Shown here piece after piece: positions 1 through 6,364 of a stretch of DNA of 64,000 nt. This DNA is from Rhizobium sp. Root1334 (GTDB lineage: Bacteria; Pseudomonadota; Alphaproteobacteria; Rhizobiales; Rhizobiaceae). Where the stretch lies: contig NZ_LMEY01000027.1 of assembly GCF_001426665.1 (NCBI RefSeq), positions 224,439 through 288,438 of the forward strand, in the 5' to 3' direction. The position numbers and the translations under genes were made by a program. Every line of letters starts with the position of its first letter. Position 1 is the first letter of the stretch. The notes below the pieces were generated by a model, which saw only the letters and a program-made list of their open reading frames with translations, was not told the origin of the DNA and made no database searches.

Positions 1-1
1 C

Positions 2-526
2 ATGAAAATTTCCGATGGCGCCATCATTCCCGGCAATCACCCGATAACACCGGAGGAATGGGAAAACCGCCTCAACCGTTTCCACCGTCCCTATCACCGC
101 GCCGTCTCGCAGACGATCGCGGATGTCAGTGCAGCAAGCGGCAAGGCACCGCTGGTCATTTCCATCCATTCCTATACCCCGGCATGGAAGGGCGTAGCCC
201 GCCCATGGCATGCCGCCGTCCTTTGGGACAGCGACCCGCGCGCAGTCACGCCGCTGATCGAAGCGCTGGAGGTTTCCGGTGACATTGTTGTCGGCGACAA
301 CGAGCCTTATGATGGCGCGCTGCGCGGCGACACGATGTTTCGTCACTGCATGGAAACCGGCCTCGCCCACGCCTTGATCGAGGTGCGGCAGGACCTGATC
401 GGCGACGATAGCGGCGTTGCCGAATGGGACGTTCGTCTTGGGCCTGTCCTTGAAAATTTGAATGCCCGCCCCGAATTGCACGAAATCAGGCGCTATCCGT
501 CACGGACGGGACCCTACGCATTCTGA
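2..526 (+). CDS. N-formylglutamate amidohydrolase family protein (5' end outside window)
   Basis: The reading frame is already open at the window edge, and the ATG at 2 is probably internal because family members are usually about 250-300 residues while only 174 are visible. Recognisable blocks are PGNHPITPEEW near the start, the strand LVISIHSYTP with the family histidine, GDNEPYDG, and HALIEVRQDLI. The family hydrolyses N-formylglutamate or related N-acyl amino acids and has an M14-like zinc fold. The DUF1244 gene follows 19 bp downstream in the same direction, so the two are probably co-transcribed. The family is clear from the motifs; the exact substrate cannot be told. Confidence 0.75.
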   Translation: MKISDGAIIPGNHPITPEEWENRLNRFHRPYHRAVSQTIADVSAASGKAPLVISIHSYTPAWKGVARPWHAAVLWDSDPRAVTPLIEALEVSGDIVVGDNEPYDGALRGDTMFRHCMETGLAHALIEVRQDLIGDDSGVAEWDVRLGPVLENLNARPELHEIRRYPSRTGPYAF

Positions 527-545
527 TAACTGAAAGAGACCGACG

Positions 546-851
546 ATGATCGACCTCACAGCACAACAACAGCTCGAATTCGAAGCCGCTGCTTTTCGCC
601 GCCTCCTTTCCCATTTGCGCGAACGCAGCGATGTCCAGAATATCGATATGATGAACCTGGCCGGGTTTTGCCGCAACTGCCTGTCCAACTGGTATCGCGA
701 TGCCGCCAACGCTGCCGGCATCGATATGGACAAGGAACAATCCCGAGAGATCGTCTATGGCATGCCTTACGAGGAATGGCGGGCGCTCAACCAGCGGGAA
801 GCGTCGAGCGAACAAAAGGCTGCCTTTGAAGCGAGCAAGCCAAAGGAATAA
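546..851 (+). CDS. DUF1244 family protein
   Basis: This 101-residue protein is of unknown function and matches what I recall of the DUF1244 family. It carries the characteristic block around GFCRNCLSNWYRDAA (residues 39-53) and ends in YGMPYEEWRALNQ. The two cysteines of CRNC suggest a metal site or redox pair, but that is inference. It has no signal peptide or membrane segment, so it is probably cytosolic. It lies between the amidohydrolase gene and the interrupted gapR gene, all on the same strand. Confidence 0.8.
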   Translation: MIDLTAQQQLEFEAAAFRRLLSHLRERSDVQNIDMMNLAGFCRNCLSNWYRDAANAAGIDMDKEQSREIVYGMPYEEWRALNQREASSEQKAAFEASKPKE

Positions 852-989
852 CGGTCCTCATCGCCCGCTCAGGCCGGAAATCCGCCACATGTTACGCAAT
901 GTCACTTGACCTTAGCCGCACTTCGCGGCAGGTCACACCCTCACAAATTCAGTCCACCCTCATTGATATCCCCCAACAAGGAGAACACC

Positions 990-1127
990 ATGTCGGATGC
1001 CCACGGCGTCGCACGCGACCAGCTTCGTTCGTTCATCGAGCGCATCGAACGGCTGGAAGAAGAAAAGAAGACCATCGCCGACGACATCAAGGATGTGTAC
1101 GGCGAGGCAAAGGGCACGGGCTTCTAA
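990..1127 (+). pseudogene. gapR: gapR (DUF2312), 5' half interrupted by the mobile element
   Basis: The host gapR gene starts at 990 behind a good ribosome binding site (AAGGAGA) and reads 45 codons to GEAKGTGF. The element then begins, and its first three bases TAA make a stop at 1125-1127. The missing 42 codons lie at 27489-27617; joining them gives an 87-residue GapR in frame. GapR is known in Caulobacter as an essential nucleoid-associated protein that binds overtwisted DNA. The retained 45 residues contain most of the first coiled-coil helix but not the C-terminal half, so the stub should not bind DNA normally. It could still pair with full-length GapR. The host promoter is intact. Confidence 0.93.
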
Positions 1128-1134
1128 TCACCCC
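1119..1134. repeat. Left attachment junction: GGCTTC core plus terminal inverted repeat
   Basis: GGCTTC (1119-1124) is the last host-matching sequence and recurs at 27483-27488. It is followed by TAATCACCCC (1125-1134), which pairs with GGGGTGAATA at 27473-27482 as an inverted repeat with one mismatch in ten. A 6-bp core shared by both junctions is what a tyrosine recombinase crossover would leave. Confidence 0.85.
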
Positions 1135-1306
1135 GAAAAAGTATGCTTCAGCAATGAAATCATTAGCTTAGCTGCGACATATTTTCCCCACCGTATGTTG
1201 CGCGCGGAGACTCGTCAAGCCCGTTGGCACTTTCCGTACCGCGCTGTGAATAACAAGTTTCAACCCACTACGCCGAGGCGAGCGGCCCGGCACTCAGGAG
1301 GCAATT

Positions 1307-1564
1307 ATGGATGAAGTACAGACGTCAGGAACAAATGTTGCGGCGGCGGAGCTGCGCTCGATCATCGAACGCGTTGAACGTCTAGAAGAAGAAAAGGCTG
1401 CGATTGCGAGCGACATCAAGGATGTCCTTGGTGAGGCGAAAGGGCGAGGCTACGATACGAAGGCGATCAAAACCATTTTACGGCTTCGTAAAAAGGATGC
1501 CAACGAGCGCTTGGAAGAGGAAAGCATCCTCCAAACTTATATGGCTGCGCTCGGCATGGAGTGA
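1307..1564 (+). CDS. Element-borne GapR homologue (DUF2312), probable replacement for the interrupted host gene
   Basis: This complete 85-residue GapR-family protein has a strong ribosome binding site (AGGAGG, about 6 bases before the ATG). By hand alignment it matches the reconstituted host GapR at about 46 of 72 positions, including RLEEEK, DIKDV, GEAKG, DTK and the AALGM end. Known GapR proteins are nucleoid-associated dimers or tetramers that bind overtwisted AT-rich DNA. It sits 180 bp inside the left end, in the same orientation as the host gene, with no clear terminator between, so the host gapR promoter could transcribe it. The codons matching the host integration core read GGCTAC rather than GGCTTC. 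The family is certain; the replacement role is inferred. Confidence 0.9.
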   Translation: MDEVQTSGTNVAAAELRSIIERVERLEEEKAAIASDIKDVLGEAKGRGYDTKAIKTILRLRKKDANERLEEESILQTYMAALGME

Positions 1565-1595
1565 TTACGCTAGAGGGGAACGGGATGTTGCAACG

Positions 1596-2279
1596 CTACA
1601 TTCCGTTCCCAGCGCCGGACAATAAAGCTGACCGCGCGCTTGCCATGATTGGACCTGATGGGTCGGCGGACGTCACTACCATACCGTTCGCATTAAAGAG
1701 CGCGCGGCCCAACCTTCCCGCAAATCGGATTTGCACCTTTTCGGTCTTACCAGACCTGCCGTTCAAAACTGAGCGTGACGCCGCGAGAGCATCTTCCCCG
1801 CCCTTTACCGATATCGTCGCAGTCGCATTGCCTTCAAGCGCAACATCCGCCAGCAGAATTGTCTCAATCTTGTATCGTTCGCCGACCAGTTCAGAACAAG
1901 CGATTGCCCATGCAAGCGGGTCAACACTGGCTGGATGGAGAGAAAGTCGGTAATCTGCCACTTCTATGAGTCGGCTGATCAGGCGGTGAACGCTTTTATT
2001 TGGATTAACTATTTCGAGACCGTAATACGCATCGGCAATCAAAAATTCAGACCGGCGGTACTCCAATCTCTCGAAGACAGACTCTCTCCCAAAAGGGTCC
2101 ACAATGCGTTCGACGCGACTTAGCCGCTCGTAGTAACTTCCGGATATATAGTTTTCGCGGGTCTGCTCCAAAACGAAGCCATCAAAGCCACCATCCTGAA
2201 ATCCCATAGCTTTCAACCGCCGCGCGATGTCATTGACGGAGGCGCGCCATTCGGCGCGGTACCATCGTCGGCGGGTCAA
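1596..2279 (-). CDS. Hypothetical protein, last gene of a three-gene operon
   Basis: This 227-residue protein matches no family I recognise. It is basic at the N terminus (MTRRRWYRAEW) and mixed alpha/beta in character, with no signal peptide or membrane segment. It lies 27 bp after the 359-aa gene on the same strand, so it is likely the third gene of an operon with the genes ending at 2307 and 3376. The start could differ slightly, as no strong ribosome binding site is obvious. Its context beside nuclease-like genes inside the element suggests a defence role, which is inference. Confidence 0.6.
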   Translation of the reverse strand: MTRRRWYRAEWRASVNDIARRLKAMGFQDGGFDGFVLEQTRENYISGSYYERLSRVERIVDPFGRESVFERLEYRRSEFLIADAYYGLEIVNPNKSVHRLISRLIEVADYRLSLHPASVDPLAWAIACSELVGERYKIETILLADVALEGNATATISVKGGEDALAASRSVLNGRSGKTEKVQIRFAGRLGRALFNANGMVVTSADPSGPIMASARSALLSGAGNGM

Positions 2280-2306
2280 CGACGTAAGCCTTTCCGATCA
2301 CCGTAA

Positions 2307-3386
2307 TCAATGTGTCGCACGAATGTCCTCCAGGGCTTTTCGAGCAGCATTCTCTATCAGTCCACATAGTTCTTTTCTTCGAGCAGGCGGCACTGCCTTG
2401 TAGTTCACGGAATAATCTCCGTCCGACTTTTGCTGGGCATAACGGACGAGGTACTTGAACCCGGTTCCTTCCTCTTGGTTGTCGAATGCCACCTCGAATG
2501 AGATTTTATCATTCGGAACCGCCTCCTGAATTGCTCGCCAGGTCATCGAAGTAACGAAGAACCCGCCGTCGCGGAGTTGCTGATAGTGTGGTGATGCAAG
2601 CAGATTTTCACCACTTAACGCCACACTTCGTACCACCCCCAGCAGCTCCTCACGCGCTTCTTCACCTTCCTCATCGCCCTCGTCCAGGTCCTGCGCAGCT
2701 CCGCCTGCGCTAACCTTTATGTTTACAACCATCTCAACCCGGTGATTAGCGATACCGCGCATAAGGTTCATGAAAAAAATGGTTCTGTTTTCCACCGACA
2801 GGTCTGCTACGGAAATCTCTTCCCTTTGAAAAACCGTCTTCTTCTTTCTTTCGATCCGTTCAATTATTGCGGCAACGATCTCATGCCCCTTGTCAGTTGC
2901 TGGCATGCGCACGGTCACACGCTTTTCCTCTATGCGGAACTCTAAATCAGCGTCCTTTTCGTGGCGTTGCAACAACGCGGTCCTGGAATAATCAAATTCG
3001 CTGTACTTTACATTAGCGGTTACTGCATGGGGTCGAGGCGGATGAATAGTTGTGTCTTCATGCGACTCAAAATCCTCTTGATACTCCAAGAGAGCATCTG
3101 CGATATCTTCCGAAGTTACATCGCCACTGAACTCTATGAAGGTGGTACGCTCAGCTCGCTTACTTGGGCCCGCTTGCTCAAGAAGCCCCTCAACATCGAA
3201 AAAATCATGCGGCAGAGTGGCGAGGTAATCCACCAGGTCCTCCCTGGACGCCTCCTCGGATATGAAAATTCCCCGATCCCTTGCAAGCTCAAGCAGCTGG
3301 CCATGTGTCATCCGCCGCTTGGAAGAAGCCAGGACGTCGTGAATCTCCTTGTCTGACGCGAAGAACTTTTGAACCTTATCGCTCAT
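2307..3386 (-). CDS. Hypothetical protein, partner of the PD-(D/E)XK-like gene
   Basis: This is a 359-residue protein of unknown function. The first 60 residues (about 25-58, MTHGQLLELARDRGIF onward) look like a small helical SAP- or LEM-like module. Near residues 230-245 there is a very acidic stretch (DEGDEEGEE). The rest is alpha/beta without recognisable catalytic motifs. Its ATG lies inside the end of the 333-aa gene (11-bp overlap), which argues for translational coupling and a physical complex of the two products. Base composition is more AT-rich than the chromosomal flanks, as expected of transferred DNA. Confidence 0.65.
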   Translation of the reverse strand: MSDKVQKFFASDKEIHDVLASSKRRMTHGQLLELARDRGIFISEEASREDLVDYLATLPHDFFDVEGLLEQAGPSKRAERTTFIEFSGDVTSEDIADALLEYQEDFESHEDTTIHPPRPHAVTANVKYSEFDYSRTALLQRHEKDADLEFRIEEKRVTVRMPATDKGHEIVAAIIERIERKKKTVFQREEISVADLSVENRTIFFMNLMRGIANHRVEMVVNIKVSAGGAAQDLDEGDEEGEEAREELLGVVRSVALSGENLLASPHYQQLRDGGFFVTSMTWRAIQEAVPNDKISFEVAFDNQEEGTGFKYLVRYAQQKSDGDYSVNYKAVPPARRKELCGLIENAARKALEDIRATH

Positions 3387-4377
3387 AGTTCATTCCGATC
3401 TGCAGCTCTGAAAATGAGGTTGTAATTTCCACTACCCGTTCGACCGAGATAGACTTTAACCGTCTAGCCAACGAGGAGTCACTGTTAGCACTCTCGCGAC
3501 CCAAATACTCCGCGATGGCCAGCTGCAGTTTGTTAGTCGCTCCACCAGCGTCTTCGTTCACTCTAAATTCTATTGAAATAGATTCATCCTCAATGATTTG
3601 AATATTACGCAGATAATCAATCATATACTTCATAGATGGAACGGTAGCCTCTCGTCGAAGGAAGAGAACTATACCCTGTTTGTTACCGGGTCTTTCCCCG
3701 CGTGCAGGAAACGCATACTTCATGGAGATAAACGGGCCTGTTAACATTTCAATTGTGGCGGCGCGCGCCTCTTTTTGTTGTACGTTGCGAATTTGAACCA
3801 AATCGGGATGGTGGAATGCGCAATGCTCTCTCAACGGGATTTTCTCTTCACCGCGCATAATCTTGATGGTATTACCAACCCGATCAAGCCAGTTAATTTC
3901 ATCTGGCCCCAAGACATATACTTTTGACTTCCGGGAAATTCCTGAGCCTTTTAGAGAGATGTAAGGAAAATAACTCTTGAAGTCTCGGTCAAATTCCTTG
4001 TCGTGATTATATACGAAAAGAAGCCCGGAAATTTCCGAGGTCTTTCCTTTCACGATATATTGGTCTTGCCAGACATCACTGACTTCCGCACAAGCCACCT
4101 GCTTTGCAAGGCTCAGTGCGGCCCCTGAGACCGCGCTCTTCGAGATGGAACCCTTGGCGTAACTCTTCAAATCACACTGGAAATATCGCCTGGCGCGCGC
4201 GTAGGGGTCTTCATAATAGAAAACCGCATCGGTTGGGTGCGTTGTAAGGCTGTGCGCTTCAGTTTTCTCGCATGGCCAATTGAAGTTCATAGGGCCGCTC
4301 TGGTCCCATAAAAACTCCTTAAAGAGGCTCTGAGAAAGTTTTTCGGCGATCTGAGCGATATTAGCAGTTTCAGCCAT
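3376..4377 (-). CDS. PD-(D/E)XK-like protein, first gene of a three-gene operon
   Basis: The protein has 333 residues. Residues around 47-75 read HPTDAVFYYEDPYARARRYF followed by QCDLKSYAKGS. An aspartate in TDAV, a beta strand and then DLK is the layout of a PD-(D/E)XK nuclease core, which would make this a DNA-cutting or DNA-end-binding protein. I see no helicase or methylase motif. It overlaps the following 359-aa gene by 11 bp. The gene reads away from the small PD-(D/E)XK gene at 4633, with a 255-bp shared upstream region. The nuclease assignment rests on a short motif only; the operon could be an uncharacterised anti-phage system. Confidence 0.6.
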   Translation of the reverse strand: MAETANIAQIAEKLSQSLFKEFLWDQSGPMNFNWPCEKTEAHSLTTHPTDAVFYYEDPYARARRYFQCDLKSYAKGSISKSAVSGAALSLAKQVACAEVSDVWQDQYIVKGKTSEISGLLFVYNHDKEFDRDFKSYFPYISLKGSGISRKSKVYVLGPDEINWLDRVGNTIKIMRGEEKIPLREHCAFHHPDLVQIRNVQQKEARAATIEMLTGPFISMKYAFPARGERPGNKQGIVLFLRREATVPSMKYMIDYLRNIQIIEDESISIEFRVNEDAGGATNKLQLAIAEYLGRESANSDSSLARRLKSISVERVVEITTSFSELQIGMNYER

Positions 4378-4632
4378 TAAAATTGCTGCTTTCCAGTCAG
4401 TTTGAAATACCTAATGCCAATAGAGACGCGCCGAAGCTGCTGGGCAAGTACCACATCTTTAGCTGTACACTGGCGCTCAGGTAACGCAATTTCAGGTTTA
4501 ATTTCAACAGGATTTTTCGTTTGTCGCTGCCAGCAGGCTTTGCATCGCCTTGACCCGCCGCTGGAGTGTGGGTGACGTATGTCATACCAGTCGAAAATCG
4601 ACTTCCGTCATTTATAGTAGAGGCCCCGACGC
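4378..4632. promoter_or_regulatory. Divergent intergenic region of the two nuclease-like units
   Basis: These 255 bp separate the leftward three-gene operon from the rightward 173-aa gene and must contain both promoters. A short open frame of 62 codons on the minus strand has no ribosome binding site or recognisable product. I cannot assign promoter boxes with confidence. Confidence 0.35.
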
Positions 4633-5154
4633 ATGGACCAACTTGACGATATCATCAGGTCAGCAACCAGGGACATCGCACCGGACTACTTCCATTTACC
4701 GGTGGCGGAGCGAGAACCTGCACTCTACGAACGAGCTTATTGCTACGAACTTTATCACCAAATTCGACGCCGCTGGCCCGCAGATACAAATCTCGTAATC
4801 ACCGGCGAAATCCCTAAACACAGCCACGAGATAATCAAGGAGCAACTCGACACCTCTGTGGTTCCAGACTTTTTGATACATGTCCCGGGGAGTATGGGGC
4901 ACAATCATGCGATCATCGAAGTAAAATCGGCAAGAGCGACCCGAAGCGGCATCCGAAAAGACTTGGCAACTTTAGACCAATTTTGCGCAAAGGTGGGCTA
5001 TGCGCGAGCAATCTACCTCTTTTACGGCGGGGTGGACCAAGAATTGGTCGATGAGTTGGCGATGGAACGGCCCGTGGTTTCCAACATAGACGTGTGGTTA
5101 CATGCCGAGCCTGGTATTGAGGCAGGAATTATAATGATGATCCGCCCCGGCTGA
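4633..5154 (+). CDS. Small PD-(D/E)XK nuclease-like protein
   Basis: This 173-residue protein has a complete PD-(D/E)XK signature. A glutamate lies in the helix ERAYCYELYHQIRRRW (about residues 33-48). VVPDFLIHVPG follows with the metal-binding aspartate, and then IIEVKSA with the E-x-K pair. Restriction-like nucleases and some end-binding subunits share this fold. There is no second domain, so specificity would need a partner or be low. The gene is monocistronic and divergent from the 333-aa gene, which has a similar motif. It may be a third component of that system or a stand-alone effector. Confidence 0.7.
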   Translation: MDQLDDIIRSATRDIAPDYFHLPVAEREPALYERAYCYELYHQIRRRWPADTNLVITGEIPKHSHEIIKEQLDTSVVPDFLIHVPGSMGHNHAIIEVKSARATRSGIRKDLATLDQFCAKVGYARAIYLFYGGVDQELVDELAMERPVVSNIDVWLHAEPGIEAGIIMMIRPG

Positions 5155-5269
5155 TTTGCCCATCAGAATCAAAGGTTTCCACGCTCCGCGCACGTCTAAA
5201 GACCCGGGAGCCGGGACCGCCAACGAACATAAAGCTACTGGTTCACTTCCTAGTGCAGGAAGTCTGCGC

Positions 5270-5761
5270 CTATTTGTCTTGGCTGAAGAGGAAAATTCCC
5301 AGGCCATGCTCGCGACCTTCTGGAACAATAATTACGCCATTGCTCAGCAACGCATCTCGCAATTTCAATGCCGATTGCTCTGGAGTTCGCCGAAGACCTC
5401 CGCGTTCAATACGGGCTATCGCATCGCGGCCCACCTCTGACAACTCGGCCATCTCGTCTAGGGAAACTCCCAGCATTGCTCGCGCATGGCGAAGGCCTGC
5501 AACCCATGCACGGCCGCTCGGTTCCCGCCATCGAACGCCTTCGCCATGAGTTCCCATCGCCTCTATCAATTCGAGGCCTTCGGCTTCCAGCACAGTTGAG
5601 ACCCGAGCTAACGCGTGATTGTCTGGCAGCTTTCGATTTGGAGATTCCAGGCCAAGGAGAACCGCAGGCGTGATCTTGGCTTCTTTGGCTAACCACGCCT
5701 GGGTTTTGCCGAGCATCGACCGCGCCGCCCGCAATTGCCAGTGTGTTGGATTTCCCGCCAT
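5270..5761 (-). CDS. Transcriptional regulator with two XRE-type helix-turn-helix domains
   Basis: From the ATG at 5761 the protein is 163 residues. Two tandem helix-turn-helix repeats are visible: QLRAARSMLGKTQAWLAKEA (about residues 9-28) and GLRHARAMLGVSLDEMAELS (about 88-107), each followed by the usual recognition-helix region. The open frame extends 17 codons upstream, but that part (MKSEMLTFFLFHHF) is unlike the family. The gene reads away from the DUF6634-like/AAA+ protease unit. Two direct repeats of TCTAGTTTTGT lie in the shared upstream region, so it probably controls that unit and itself. XRE proteins commonly repress toxic or defence genes. Confidence 0.8.
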   Translation of the reverse strand: MAGNPTHWQLRAARSMLGKTQAWLAKEAKITPAVLLGLESPNRKLPDNHALARVSTVLEAEGLELIEAMGTHGEGVRWREPSGRAWVAGLRHARAMLGVSLDEMAELSEVGRDAIARIERGGLRRTPEQSALKLRDALLSNGVIIVPEGREHGLGIFLFSQDK

Positions 5762-5821
5762 AAACGCCGAAAAATGATGAAACAAAAAAAATGTCAACAT
5801 TTCTGATTTCATCGCGATTAA

Positions 5822-5852
5822 TCTAGTTTTGTAGCTTTAATTCTAGTTTTGT
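5822..5852. promoter_or_regulatory. Direct-repeat operator candidate upstream of the XRE regulator
   Basis: TCTAGTTTTGT occurs at 5822-5832 and again at 5842-5852. The start-to-start spacing is 20 bp, close to two helical turns, which places both on one face of the DNA. A palindrome AAATGTCAACATTT (5789-5802) lies nearby toward the regulator gene. Both are in the 279-bp region between divergent genes and are plausible binding sites for the double-HTH protein. Confidence 0.5.
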
Positions 5853-6040
5853 TGCGCGAATCAAAAGTGCGCGCTAAAGGAGTTCCATCGAATCAGTAAA
5901 CGGACGTCACCTGGGCCAGCCAACGCGCGGTGTGATCCTGTCATCATGATACGGCGAGCATGCTTCCACTGCGGGCAATCCATCGTCGCGTCATGTTCTT
6001 GAACGTATCGAAAACAGCAAGACGGGAAGGTGTTTCTCAC

Positions 6041-6364
6041 ATGGTAAGTTCTGAAATCGACTTCGAAGTTTCTTCGCCAGCAGAGCTGGTCGCCACTTAT
6101 CGTCGTCTCGCGGATGACCTTGAACGGTTCGCGTCGCTCGGTCCCGGCTCAGTCCATTCCGAGACATCAGTCTCAGCATGGGTGTTGGCAAAAAGGACCG
6201 TACCCGTGCTCATGGGAACGATGGCCGGGCATCCCACCATTAAGACAGGCAACGTCGGATTCACGACCGAGGTCGTCTATGTGGATCAGAGTAATCATCT
6301 CGCGCGGACAATTAATCGCTGGTACCGCCTCGGTCGCCCACTGGTCGGGGGAGCCTCCCAATGA
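6041..6364 (+). CDS. DUF6634-like small protein, coupled to the AAA+ protease
   Basis: This 107-residue protein starts at the ATG at 6041, 8 bases after GAAGGTG. An upstream in-frame start at 5960 is possible but less likely. Features are a helix around VATYRRLADDLERFA, GHPTIKTG in the middle, and the ending ARTINRWYRLGRP, which I recall from the DUF6634 family of rhizobia. Function is unknown. The stop overlaps the start of the AAA+ protease gene (ATGA, 6361-6364), so the two are translated together. It could be an adaptor or substrate-recognition subunit, which is inference. Confidence 0.7.
   Translation: MVSSEIDFEVSSPAELVATYRRLADDLERFASLGPGSVHSETSVSAWVLAKRTVPVLMGTMAGHPTIKTGNVGFTTEVVYVDQSNHLARTINRWYRLGRPLVGGASQ

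Noticed and set aside
1561..1953. 130-codon open frame after the element gapR
   Set aside because: It is antisense to the 227-aa gene and has no conserved motif; the overlap with the gapR stop is chance.
4397..4585. 62-codon open frame between the nuclease-like units
   Set aside because: No ribosome binding site, no homology that I recognise, and it occupies the divergent promoter region.
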